DNA of 64,000 bases from RYN-230 sp963837515. Its GTDB lineage: Bacteria; Actinomycetota; Actinomycetes; Streptosporangiales; Streptosporangiaceae. The stretch is from the NCBI GenBank assembly GCA_963837515.1, contig CAWINT010000006.1:372001-436000 (forward strand), in the 5' to 3' direction. Below the pieces are notes generated by a model. That model was not told where the DNA came from. It searched no databases and saw only the letters and a list, made by a program, of their open reading frames with translations. Made by a program: the position numbers and the translations under genes. The stretch's first letter is position 1. Each line of letters opens with the position of its first letter. Below, piece after piece: positions 26,319 to 34,972 of the stretch.

Positions 26319-27398
26319 ATGAGTCACATCACCTATCTGGAGGCTGCGGTCGTCGGCCTCATCCAGGGGGTTACCGAGCTCTTCCCGGTATCCAGCCTGG
26401 GCCACAACGTGCTGATCCCGGCGCTGATCGGCGGCAGCTGGGCCAGCGACCTGAACGTGGCCCGGCCCGAGTCGCCCTACCTGGCGTTCATCGTCGGCCT
26501 GCACGTGGCCACGGCGATCGCTCTGATCATCTACTTCTGGCGGGACTGGATCCGGATCATCGGCGGCTTCTTCAGCTCAATCATCCATTTCCGGGTGCAG
26601 ACCCGGGACGAGCGGCTGGCCTGGATGATCGTCCTGGCCACCATTCCGGTCGGCCTGGTCGGCCTGGTGGCGGAGCACGCCTTCCGCGTCATCTTCGGCA
26701 AGCCGATCTACGCCGCGGTGTTCCTCATGGTCAACGGGGTCATTCTGTACTGCGGGGAGAAGTTCCGGCCGCGCCGCTCGGTGCAGGCCGACCAGCAGAT
26801 CGCCGCGGCGCGGGCCGGGGCGCTGGCGGCCGCCGTGCCGCAAGCCGAGCCACACCGCGGCGGCGTGGGCGGTCCCGGCGGGCCTGATGGCGCGGGCGGG
26901 CCGGTCTTTTCGCCGGCCCGGCCGCCCGGCCGCGGGGGGGCCCGGCACGCGTCGGGACACCAGGCGGTCCGCGCGGAGGAGATTTCGCTGGCCATCCAGG
27001 CCGACGAGCGGCTGGCCCGGATGGGCTACGGGCAGGCGGTGGTCATCGGCGCCTCGCAGATCCTCGCGCTGTTCGCCGGGATCAGCCGGGACGGCGTCAC
27101 CATGGTCACCGGCATGTTCCGCGGCCTGTCCCGCGAGGACGCCGCCCGGTTCGCGTTCCTGCTGGCCACACCGGTCATCCTGGCCGCCGGGTTGCTCAAG
27201 GTGCCGGACCTGATGGGCCCGCTGGGCCACGGGATCCACGGCCAGATCCTGGTCGGCAGCGTGCTGTCCGGGGTGGGCGCCTACCTGTCGGTGCGGTTCC
27301 TGATGCGCTACTTCCAGACCCGCACGCTGACCCCGTTCGCCGTCTACTGCTTCGTGTTCGGCCTGCTGTCCGTGATCTACCTGGGCCTGATCAAGTAG
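26319..27398 (+). CDS. uppP: Undecaprenyl-diphosphatase, second tandem copy
   Basis: A 359-residue paralogue of the preceding gene. QGVTELFPVSSLGHN and GISRDGVTMVTGM are intact, so it should be active. The central loop (about 165-225) is Gly/Pro/Ala-rich and unlike that of copy one, while the surrounding membrane helices are nearly identical. Bases 27253-27365 equal 26134-26246 exactly. It starts 39 bp after copy one and is probably on the same transcript. Differing loops could give different partners or stability. Confidence 0.92.
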   Translation: MSHITYLEAAVVGLIQGVTELFPVSSLGHNVLIPALIGGSWASDLNVARPESPYLAFIVGLHVATAIALIIYFWRDWIRIIGGFFSSIIHFRVQTRDERLAWMIVLATIPVGLVGLVAEHAFRVIFGKPIYAAVFLMVNGVILYCGEKFRPRRSVQADQQIAAARAGALAAAVPQAEPHRGGVGGPGGPDGAGGPVFSPARPPGRGGARHASGHQAVRAEEISLAIQADERLARMGYGQAVVIGASQILALFAGISRDGVTMVTGMFRGLSREDAARFAFLLATPVILAAGLLKVPDLMGPLGHGIHGQILVGSVLSGVGAYLSVRFLMRYFQTRTLTPFAVYCFVFGLLSVIYLGLIK

Positions 27399-28678
27399 CC
27401 GCGGCCGGGGGACGCGCCGGTCCGGGCGGTGCGCCAGGCGGCGCGCCACCCGCCTGCCGAGCGCCTGGGCCGGGATCTCGATGTACCGGTAGCTGAGCGC
27501 ACTGCAGGCCAGGGTGGCGGCCAGGAACGCGGCCACCACGGCCGCCTGCACCGGCACCGGTTGCCGCACATCGTCCCAGGAGAACGACCGGTAGACGCCG
27601 AGCACCAGCGGGTGCAGCAGGTACAGGGAGTAGCTGACCAGCCCGGCCCAGCTCAGCGCGGCCGGTACCCGGCGGCGGCGCAGCAGCAGCCCGGCCAGGA
27701 ACGCCAGCGCGGCCAGGGCCAGCGCGGTGACCCAGGCCCGTTCGGACACCAGCAGCGCGTGGCGGATGCTCTGCCGCGGCTGCTGCCGGGCCAGCCCGGC
27801 CAGGATCGCCACGGCGACCACGATCACTACGCCCACCGCCCGGGCGCGCCCGACCTGACGCTGTTCGGCGCGGTAGACCAGCGTGCCGGTGAACATGAGG
27901 GCCAGGATGGTCAGCGCCTGCCACGGCATCCTCGACGGGTAGCCGTTGAGGCCGGCCAGGACCAGGGCGGTGGCCGCGGCCAGGCCGGCCCCAGCAGCTT
28001 GACCCCGCGGCGCGGGACGGCCACGACGAGCGCCAGCCCGGCCAGCACCGCCGCATCCGCGATCAGATCGGTGCTCCGGCGGCCGAAGGCGCCGGCCAGC
28101 GCGGCGGTGGGCAGCACGCTGCTGAGGACGAGGGCCGCCACGCTGAAGCCGAGCGCCCAGGTTCCGCTGCGGCGCTGCGCGCCGGCCAGGAACAAGGCGG
28201 TGACCAGGAGGTAGAACACCATCTCGTAGGACAGCGTCCAGACCGTGAACGGCGCGTTGGCCGAGTCCAGCACGCCGGACAGCATCAGCAGATGCCCCAG
28301 GACCGCGCCGACCGGATGCCGGGCCGCCCCGTCCAGCGACCCCCAGCCCAGCCAGGCCAGCAGCAGGAGGGCCGCGGTGGCCGCCAGGTACACCGGGTAG
28401 AGCCGGAACACCCGGCTGATCCAGAACGCCCGCACGTCGCCGCGCCGCTCCAGCGAGGCCGGCACGATGTAGCCGCTGATCAGGAAGAACAGGAACACAC
28501 CCGCCTGGCCGAGGGCGGTGGTGTGGCTGAGCGGGGTACGCAGCGGCCGGAAGATGGCGATGCCGTAGATCATGTGGTCGGCGACGACGGCCAGCGCCGC
28601 GATGCCCCGCAGCGCATCGAGCCAGGCCAGCCGGGCCCGGCGCGGAGATGGCGGATCCGCCTCCCGGCCGTTGGTCAT
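27391..28678 (-). pseudogene. Acyltransferase 3 family membrane protein, frameshifted
   Basis: The N-terminal frame (ATG 28678 to about 27995) gives AWLDALRGIAALAVVADHM, FFLISGYIVPASL and SRVFRLYPVYL, the OafA/NodX-type acyltransferase core with many helices. Near 27989-27992, in a run of four C, homology moves to another frame, which continues LAAATALVLAGLNGYPSRM, then LVSYSLYLLHPLVLGVYRSF and LSYRYIEIPAQ, the usual C-terminal part. One added base restores a single frame. The C-terminal frame has no stop until 26577, antisense to uppP, so its true end is uncertain. Such proteins acylate cell-surface sugars. Indel or genuine inactivation cannot be told apart. Confidence 0.8.
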
Positions 28679-28808
28679 GAAGGGTCAGCTGCCCGGTAAG
28701 GCTCGGGCAAACTAGGCAAACGCTGAGAGATCCCTGAGACTGGGGCACCCTGGGCGGACGCTAAGAGATCCGGGGGTTGGACCACCCGTGATGGGCCGTC
28801 TGGCCGGG

Positions 28809-30677
28809 CTACTCACCACGGGAACGGCGGGCGCGCTGCCGGGCGCGCTCCTTGGCGTCCAGGATCACCTTGCGCAGCCGGACCGTGGCCGGGGTGACCT
28901 CGGCACACTCGTCGTCGGCGCAGAACTCCAGGGCCTGCTCCAGGCTGAGGGCCCGCGGCGGCACCAGCCGCTCGAGTTCTTCGCCGGTGGACTGGCGCAC
29001 GTTGGTGAGCTTGCGCTCCCGGGTGATGTTCACGTCCATATCGTCCGCCCGGGAGTTCTCCCCGACGATCATGCCCTCGTAGACCTCGGTGCCGGGCGCG
29101 ACGAACAGGGTGCCGCGCTCCTGGAGCGAGGACATGGCGTAGGCGGTGGCCGCGCCGGAGCGGTCGGCCACCAGCGAGCCGGTCGGCCGCATCCGCATCT
29201 CGCCCGACCAGGGCTCGTAGCCCTCGAACACGTGGTGCGCGATCCCGGTACCGCGGGTGTCGGTGAGGAATTGGGTGCGGAAGCCGATCAGGCCGCGGGC
29301 GGGCACGATGAAGTCCAGCCGCACCCAGCCGGTGCCGTGGTTGGTCATGTGCTCCATCCGCCCCTTGCGCAGCGCGAGCAGCGTGGTGACCGCGCCGAGG
29401 TACTCCTCGGGGACGTCCACGGTGAGCCGTTCCACCGGCTCGTGCAGCTTGCCGTCCACCTCCCGGGTCACCACGGTGGGACGGCCGACGGTCAGCTCGT
29501 GGCCCTCCCGGCGCATCGTCTCGACCAGCACGGCCAGGGCCAGCTCGCCGCGGCCCTGCACCTCCCAGGTGTCCGGCCGCTCGGTGGGCAGCACCCGCAG
29601 CGAGACGTTGCCGACCAGTTCCCGGTCCAGCCGGTCCCGCACCATGCGAGCGGTGACCTTGGTGGCCTTCTCCCGCCCGACCAGCGGGGAGTTGTTCACC
29701 CCGATCGTCATCGAGATGGCCGGCTCATCGACCGTGATGAGCGGCAGCGGCCGGGGATCGTCGGGGTCCGCGAGCGTCTCACCGATCATGATCTGCGGGA
29801 TCCCGGCCACGGCGATGATGTCCCCGGGCCCGGCACTGTCGGTGGGCACCCGCTCGAGAGCTTCCGTTCGGAAAAGCTCGGTGATCTTCACCCGTTCGAT
29901 GGAACCGTCGCGGCGGCACCAGGCGGCCTGCTGGCCCTTGGTGATGGTCCCGGACTCCACCCGGCACAGCGCGATGCGGCCCAGGTAGGCCGAGGCGTCC
30001 AGGTTGGTGACGTGCGCCCGCAGCGGCTCGTCCGGGTCGTAGCGCGGCGCGGGCACGGTCTCCCGGAGCACCGTGAACAGCGGCTCCAGATCCGGGGAGT
30101 CGGGCAGCGAGCCGTCCGCCGGCCGGGTCAGCGAGGCCCGGCCGGCCCGGGCCGAGGCGTACACGATGGGGAACTCGATCTGCTCCTCGGTCGCGTCCAG
30201 GTCCAGGAACAGCTCGTAACAGGCGTCCACCACCTCGGCGATCCGGGCGTCCGGCCGGTCCACCTTGTTGATCACCAGGATGACCGGGAGGTTGGCCTCC
30301 AGCGTCTTGCGCAGCACGAACCGGGTCTGCGGCAGCGGGCCCTCGCTGGCGTCCACCAGCAGCAGCACCCCGTCCACCATGGACAGGCCGCGCTCCACCT
30401 CGCCGCCGAAGTCGGCGTGCCCGGGGGTGTCCACGATGTTGATGGTCAGCCCGCCGTGCGCCACCGCGGTGTTCTTGGCCAGGATCGTGATGCCCTTTTC
30501 CCGCTCCAGGTCGTTCGAGTCGAGGACGCGATCCGCGATCTGGGCGCCGACCCGGAACGCGCCGGACTGCCACAGCATGGCGTCCACCAGGGTGGTCTTA
30601 CCGTGGTCAACGTGCGCGACGATCGCCACGTTGCGCAGTTCGTCACGGGTGGCAAGCTGGGCCGCTGTTGCGGGCAT
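28809..30677 (-). CDS. typA: Ribosome-associated GTPase TypA/BipA
   Basis: A 622-residue translational GTPase. AIVAHVDHGKTTLVDAML is the P-loop, EREKGITILAKN switch I, DTPGHADFGGEVER G3, VINKVDRPDAR G4. The C-terminal part, RGLIGFRTQFLTDTRGTG, is specific to TypA. It acts on the ribosome in assembly and stress adaptation. The start may be ATG 30677 (MPATAAQ) or ATG 30689; neither has a strong ribosome site. It is monocistronic. The sequence downstream to the acyltransferase start has no clear gene. Confidence 0.96.
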   Translation of the reverse strand: MPATAAQLATRDELRNVAIVAHVDHGKTTLVDAMLWQSGAFRVGAQIADRVLDSNDLEREKGITILAKNTAVAHGGLTINIVDTPGHADFGGEVERGLSMVDGVLLLVDASEGPLPQTRFVLRKTLEANLPVILVINKVDRPDARIAEVVDACYELFLDLDATEEQIEFPIVYASARAGRASLTRPADGSLPDSPDLEPLFTVLRETVPAPRYDPDEPLRAHVTNLDASAYLGRIALCRVESGTITKGQQAAWCRRDGSIERVKITELFRTEALERVPTDSAGPGDIIAVAGIPQIMIGETLADPDDPRPLPLITVDEPAISMTIGVNNSPLVGREKATKVTARMVRDRLDRELVGNVSLRVLPTERPDTWEVQGRGELALAVLVETMRREGHELTVGRPTVVTREVDGKLHEPVERLTVDVPEEYLGAVTTLLALRKGRMEHMTNHGTGWVRLDFIVPARGLIGFRTQFLTDTRGTGIAHHVFEGYEPWSGEMRMRPTGSLVADRSGAATAYAMSSLQERGTLFVAPGTEVYEGMIVGENSRADDMDVNITRERKLTNVRQSTGEELERLVPPRALSLEQALEFCADDECAEVTPATVRLRKVILDAKERARQRARRSRGE

Positions 30678-30878
30678 ACGAGATCTCATCTGCGTCCGGA
30701 AATGGGGACGCCGCGCAACCGCACGGCCCTCCCATTCTATTCCGCGGCGGCACCCGGCTCAGCCCGCACCTGGCTCAGCCCGCATGCGGCTTAGCCCACA
30801 CCCGGCTTAGGCCTCCTACCCGGCGCCGAGATAAGGCATCCGCCCGATGCGGGGCAGGGCACCTTACGACGAGTCTCA

Positions 30879-30908
30879 ATGGTGCGGCCGGAAAGCCGGC
30901 CGCACCAT
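30879..30908 (+). promoter_or_regulatory. Hairpin just upstream of a small gene
   Basis: A perfect 13-bp stem (30879-30891 with 30896-30908) closes a 4-nt AAAG loop. It ends 4 bp before the AGGAGG ribosome site (30913-30918) of the 82-codon gene at 30924. Such a structure could stabilise the mRNA or control initiation. Confidence 0.55.
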
Positions 30909-30923
30909 CACCAGGAGGCTGTC

Positions 30924-31172
30924 ATGCACCCAGCAATCCAGGCGGCCGTGGCCGCCGAGCACGTCCGGGAGATGCTGGCCCAGGCCGACCGCGACAGCCA
31001 GGCCCAGCGCGCCCGCCAGGCACGGCGCGCCCGCCGGACCCGGCGCAGCTGGTGGGCCGGACGCGGCACCCCGGCGCCGGCGACGATCGCGTCGCTGGTC
31101 CCGCAGCCCCGGGACGGCCGCAGCAGCGACTGCGTGGACTGCCCGCCGGCGTCCGCGCACTCCGCGGCCTGA
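30924..31172 (+). CDS. Small hypothetical protein
   Basis: An 82-residue protein I do not recognise. The N-terminal half is a predicted amphipathic helix (AAVAAEHVREMLAQADRDSQ) running into a very arginine-rich stretch (about 30-43, with ARQARRARRTRRSW). The C-terminal part is loose and holds CVDC. ATG 30924 has an excellent AGGAGG at 30913-30918, preceded by a hairpin, and two hairpins follow the stop, so it looks like a self-contained transcription unit. Binding a nucleic acid or membrane surface is possible from charge alone. Confidence 0.65.
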   Translation: MHPAIQAAVAAEHVREMLAQADRDSQAQRARQARRARRTRRSWWAGRGTPAPATIASLVPQPRDGRSSDCVDCPPASAHSAA

Positions 31173-31201
31173 ACGGCGGCCGCCGTGCGGCCCGGACCCA
31201 T

Positions 31202-31288
31202 CCTGAGCCCTGAGCCCGGGGCTCACGCCCAGGGCTCAGGGCTCAGGTGTGCGGCGTTACCGCTGTGCCCGCAGCGGTAACGCCACAC
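31202..31288 (+). terminator. Two successive terminator-like hairpins
   Basis: The first has perfect 16-bp arms (31202-31217 with 31232-31247). The second has 12-bp arms (31253-31264 with 31273-31284) and further outer pairs to 31288. They begin about 30 bp after the stop of the small gene. No T-rich tail follows either, as is usual in high-GC actinomycetes. Confidence 0.65.
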
Positions 31289-31336
31289 CCTCGGCCGCTA
31301 TCAGCTCTGCCTTAGAACTCAAATTCGAATAGTTGT

Positions 31337-31342
31337 TATGAT
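31337..31342 (+). promoter_or_regulatory. -10 box of an apparently leaderless gene
   Basis: TATGAT ends 6 bp before the ATG at 31349, so transcription should begin at or next to the start codon. The -35 region is weak. An 8-bp palindrome ATTCGAAT (31323-31330) lies in the spacer and could be an operator. Confidence 0.6.
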
Positions 31343-31348
31343 GAGGGG

Positions 31349-31795
31349 ATGGCAACGTACCTGCCGCCTGGCTGGCCTTCGGGGGTTCACCCACCCGGCA
31401 CCGCGGACTTCGAGCGGTCCGCGGTGACCTGGCTGCTGGACGTGGTACCGCCGGACTACCGTCTGCACGGCGTGCTGCGGCGGCATCCGGCCGCCCTGGC
31501 CGCCATGGCCCAGCACCATGTGGCGGCCTGCGTCCAGGGGGCACGCCAGGGTTACCGCAGCGCCCGCACGGAACTGGGCGGGGCGCTGCCGCCGGCCGCG
31601 GTGGACGCCGTGCTCACCGCCTACCGCACCGAGGGCCGTCGGCTGGTGGCGGCGGCGCGGGCGGTGGACCTGGTCAGCCGGGCACTCCGCGGCGAGGTGT
31701 TCACGCCTCAGTTGCGCGCGGAGCGCGTGCGCTCGTCGCGCCCCGGGGCCACGCCCGCGCCTCCGGGAGCCACCCGCCGCGCCCGGCCGGGCTGA
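31349..31795 (+). CDS. Conserved actinomycete protein of unknown function
   Basis: A 148-residue protein beginning MATYLPPGWPSGVHPPGT, which I recognise as a conserved hypothetical family of actinomycetes. Residues about 18-115 are mainly helical (AVTWLLDVVPPDYRLHGVL, QHHVAACVQGARQGYRSART), with a disordered basic tail. No catalytic motif or membrane segment is visible. The -10 box lies 6 bp upstream, indicating a leaderless mRNA; GAGGGG directly before ATG is too close to act as a normal ribosome site. It is convergent with the SpoIIE-type gene, with 8 bp between stops. Confidence 0.75.
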   Translation: MATYLPPGWPSGVHPPGTADFERSAVTWLLDVVPPDYRLHGVLRRHPAALAAMAQHHVAACVQGARQGYRSARTELGGALPPAAVDAVLTAYRTEGRRLVAAARAVDLVSRALRGEVFTPQLRAERVRSSRPGATPAPPGATRRARPG

Positions 31796-31803
31796 ACTTC
31801 CGG

Positions 31804-34149
31804 TCAGCGAGTCGCCCGCAGCGCCACCACGGCCATGCCGTCGGCGGCGGGCCGGCCGCCGAAGCACCGGACCTCCTCGTGCACCTTCACCGCCACCACG
31901 TCCGCGGTCAGCCCGGCACAGCCGGACAGCAGCCTCGCCAGGCCGTCGTCATCGTCGAACAACCGGTCGCCGTCTCGGCGCCGGGTCACGCCGTCCGTGA
32001 CGCAGAGCAGCAGGTCCCCCGGGCTCACCACGACCGGCTGAGCGGCGAACCCGAGGCCGTCGATGACGCCGAGCACCGGCTGGGGCACCACCGCCGGGGT
32101 CACCACCGGGACGGCGGGCGGGGCCGCCAGCGGGGCGGCGGGCGGTGCAACCACCGGGACGGCGGCCGGCGTCACCAGCGGGACGGCCGGACGGCCGGCG
32201 GGCGCCCGCGGCACGGCCGGAAGACCGGCCGGCCCGTTCGAGGGCGCTGGCCGCCCTTCCGGGGCAGCCTCCCGGTGCAGCGAGTCCGCAGGCGCGCGCA
32301 ACACCAGCGGCAGCGGCTGCCCAGCGCAAGCGAGGAACAACCGGGCCGGTGCCCCCGGCAGGATCTCCCCATGGATCAAGGTGAGGAAGGCACCCGGAGT
32401 CCGCTCCTCGAGGATCAGCCGGTTCAGCCGGGTCAGCACGTCGGGCACGCTGAGCCCCTGCTCACCGAGGACCCGCAGGGTGGCGCGGACGAGCGAGGTG
32501 ACCGCCAGGGTGGCCGGCCCGGCGCCGCAAACCTCGCCGATCGCGAACCGCCAGCGCGCCGCCGCGGCCTGGAACACGTCACAGAAGTCGCCGGCCGCGG
32601 CCTCGCCCGCACCGGGCAGGTCGTGCGCCACGGCCACCTCGAACCCCGGCACGATGGGCAGTTCCGTGGGGACCAGAGCCGCCCGCACCGCGCGTTGCTC
32701 CGCCTGCTGCGCCGCGGCCAGCCGGAAGTTCTCCAGCCCCAGCGCCACCCGGCCCGCAAGGTCCTGGGCCAGGCCGAGCACTTCCCGGGACGGCCGCCCG
32801 GCATGCCGCCCGCCCAGGACCAGCAGCCCCAGCGGGCCGCCGCGGCCGGCCAGCGGGAAACACCAGGCGCCCCGGGCGGCGAGTTCGGCTGCGCCGGGCG
32901 GCGCGCCCGGCGGGACCGGGCCCCCCAGTGGCCAGCGCCGCGGCCGGGCCCCCCCGGCCGGCTTGGGCCACGGCAGGCCGGCCCGCCCGCGATCCAGCAC
33001 CGTGCCATCCAGCACCGTGCGACCCAGCACCGTGCGATCCAGCACCCAGGCCAGCCCGTCCTGGGCCGCCGCATCGGCGTGCCGCGCCACCGCGACCCTC
33101 AGATCCGCCCCGGGGGCGCCGAGCAGCACCGCGCACCACTCAGCCAGCCGAGGCACCACCACCCGGCTGGCCGCGGCCAGCAGCCCGTCCGCGTCGAGAG
33201 AGCCGGCCAGCAGCTCACTCGCCCCGGCCAGCACCGCCATCCGCGCCCGGCGGCCCTGTTCCAGTTCGGTGAGACGGGACCGTTCCAGCACGGGGGCCAT
33301 GCTGTCGGCCAGTTGCTGCAGCCGCTGCACGTCGCTGTCGCCGAACCGGCCCGGCAGCATGGCGGCGACCGCCAGCACCCCGATCACCCGGCCATCGACG
33401 AGGAACGGCACGGTGGTCACCGACGGTGCGCTGCGCAGCAGCGCGACCGGGCTGATCCCGGCGGACGCGCGGACAGTGAGGTTCCCGTCCTCGTCGGCCA
33501 CCAGCGCGTACCCGGCGTCGGCGGCCACGATCACCCGCGCGGAGGCCACGCACTGGCGGAGCAGATCGTCGTAGCCTGGTTCTGGCTCCGGCCCCGCCGT
33601 GGCCGGCCCGGTGCCGTCCGGGCGTTCCGGCGGCGCCTGGACCCGCCAAGCGGCCATCGGCCGGATGGGCACGCCGGGCGGACCATCCGGGTCGGTGCCC
33701 GGCTCGGCCTGGCGGTCCTGCTGGCCATCGAGCCGCATCCGGAACCACACCGCCTTGGTGTCGGTCCCATAGCTCACCCCCCACGCCGAGGCCAAGGCCG
33801 AGGGCAGTAGCAGTCCGCGGCCACCGGTGCGTTCGGCGGGAATACGATCATCGCGGGCCGGGCCTGGAACCATCCGGGCCGGATGCGAGTCCCGGATCAC
33901 GACCTCGACGTCATCGGCCGCAAGCTTGCAGGTCACCTCGACATCGGTGCCGGCGTGCACGACCGCGTTGGTGACCAGCTCGCTGGTCAGCAGCACCGCG
34001 TCGTCCACCAGGCCGCTGTCCGGGGCCGGGCCGGCATCCGGCGGCAGCCACGACTGCAGGGTGTCGCGGACGAACTTGCGCGCCGCGGCCACGGCCGCCG
34101 GCTCCGGCCGGTAGGCCGCGCTGGCGACGAGATCGTTGCGCCCCTTCAC
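31804..34149 (-). CDS. PP2C/SpoIIE phosphatase with HATPase and GAF domains
   Basis: A 781-residue multidomain regulator. Residues about 20-145 are an anti-sigma-type HATPase (LLTSELVTNAVVHAG, RTGGRGLLLPSALASAWGV); about 190-330 a GAF domain; about 340-500 a second GAF-like domain; about 520-781 a SpoIIE phosphatase (AAGDFCDVF, VTDGVTRRR). A Pro/Ala/Val-rich insert (about 655-700) interrupts the phosphatase. The final DD pair usual in the family appears as ADGMAVVAL, so metal binding may be altered. It would both phosphorylate and dephosphorylate anti-sigma antagonists in a partner-switching cascade. Start GTG 34149 follows AAGGGGACCT; the longer frame overlaps the next gene. Confidence 0.88.
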   Translation of the reverse strand: MKGRNDLVASAAYRPEPAAVAAARKFVRDTLQSWLPPDAGPAPDSGLVDDAVLLTSELVTNAVVHAGTDVEVTCKLAADDVEVVIRDSHPARMVPGPARDDRIPAERTGGRGLLLPSALASAWGVSYGTDTKAVWFRMRLDGQQDRQAEPGTDPDGPPGVPIRPMAAWRVQAPPERPDGTGPATAGPEPEPGYDDLLRQCVASARVIVAADAGYALVADEDGNLTVRASAGISPVALLRSAPSVTTVPFLVDGRVIGVLAVAAMLPGRFGDSDVQRLQQLADSMAPVLERSRLTELEQGRRARMAVLAGASELLAGSLDADGLLAAASRVVVPRLAEWCAVLLGAPGADLRVAVARHADAAAQDGLAWVLDRTVLGRTVLDGTVLDRGRAGLPWPKPAGGARPRRWPLGGPVPPGAPPGAAELAARGAWCFPLAGRGGPLGLLVLGGRHAGRPSREVLGLAQDLAGRVALGLENFRLAAAQQAEQRAVRAALVPTELPIVPGFEVAVAHDLPGAGEAAAGDFCDVFQAAAARWRFAIGEVCGAGPATLAVTSLVRATLRVLGEQGLSVPDVLTRLNRLILEERTPGAFLTLIHGEILPGAPARLFLACAGQPLPLVLRAPADSLHREAAPEGRPAPSNGPAGLPAVPRAPAGRPAVPLVTPAAVPVVAPPAAPLAAPPAVPVVTPAVVPQPVLGVIDGLGFAAQPVVVSPGDLLLCVTDGVTRRRDGDRLFDDDDGLARLLSGCAGLTADVVAVKVHEEVRCFGGRPAADGMAVVALRATR

Positions 34150-34297
34150 AGGTCCCCTTGGGGGTCGGTGCGCAGGCCGCCCGGACGGGGCCCGCCGCGC
34201 CCAGCGGATGCGGGGGGTGGCCTGCACTATCGAGTTCAGCCGCGCCGGTTGCGGCCGCCCCCCAATCGTGACAGATGACGGGCCGCTTTCCAGCGGT

Positions 34298-34966
34298 TCA
34301 GGAACGTTCGCCGAGCAACGGTGACGGCCGTGACCAGCCATTACCTGCCACATACTGGCGCACTACCCGCGCCGGTACCCCGGCGATCACGCACCGGTCC
34401 GGCACCTGGCCACGGACCACGGAGCCCGCGGCCACCACCACATTACGGCCGATGCACGCGCCCGGCAGCACGATCGCGCCGGCTCCCAGCCAGCTCCCGG
34501 CGCCGATGGACACCGCGGTGTTCCGCGGCCACTGGCGGCCGATCGGCAGGTCCGGGTCGGAGTAGGTGTGATTCTGGTCGGTGATGTACACGTTCGGCCC
34601 GGTGTAGACGTCATCCCCGATGATGATGGAGTGGTGCGCCACCAGGTGGCTGCCCCGGCCGATCACGCACCGGCTGCCGATCCGCAGTACCGGCTCCGCG
34701 CCGAGGTCGTGCCCGGGGAGCAGGCCCGCGGAAAGGGAGACCCGTTCACCGATCAGAGTGCCCGAGCCGATCTCGATCCACGCCTCGCCGTACATCGCCC
34801 CGGTCGGGAAGGCGATGACCGAGCCGGGCCCGAACGCCGCGAAGTGACGGCCGCCCGGCGTGTCCGCGGTGATCGCACCGGCCCGCTGCAGCGTACGCCA
34901 GGCCCGGTGCACGGCCCGCCAGGCCAGCCCGCGGCCGGCGCTGGCCCAGGCGCCTCGTCCCGGCAT
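34298..34966 (-). CDS. Left-handed beta-helix (hexapeptide) acyltransferase
   Basis: A 222-residue protein with repeated hexapeptides (GSGTLIGERVSLSAG, GSRCVIGRGSHLVAH, GDDVYTGPNVYITDQNH, GAGSWLGAGAIVLPG) forming an LbH fold. HHSIIIGDD and NHTYSD resemble the active-site region of xenobiotic/maltose O-acetyltransferase relatives. It probably acetylates a sugar or small molecule; substrate unknown. It lies between rlmN (6 bp downstream of that start side) and the SpoIIE-type gene on the same strand. Confidence 0.82.
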   Translation of the reverse strand: MPGRGAWASAGRGLAWRAVHRAWRTLQRAGAITADTPGGRHFAAFGPGSVIAFPTGAMYGEAWIEIGSGTLIGERVSLSAGLLPGHDLGAEPVLRIGSRCVIGRGSHLVAHHSIIIGDDVYTGPNVYITDQNHTYSDPDLPIGRQWPRNTAVSIGAGSWLGAGAIVLPGACIGRNVVVAAGSVVRGQVPDRCVIAGVPARVVRQYVAGNGWSRPSPLLGERS

Positions 34967-34972
34967 CGGAGG

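Noticed and set aside
26577..28748. 723-codon minus-strand frame
   Set aside because: Only its middle part is real (C-terminal half of the acyltransferase). The rest is antisense to uppP or out of frame with the acyltransferase N-terminus.
28788..30794. 668-codon + strand frame opposite typA
   Set aside because: Pure shadow of typA; no domain, no ribosome site.
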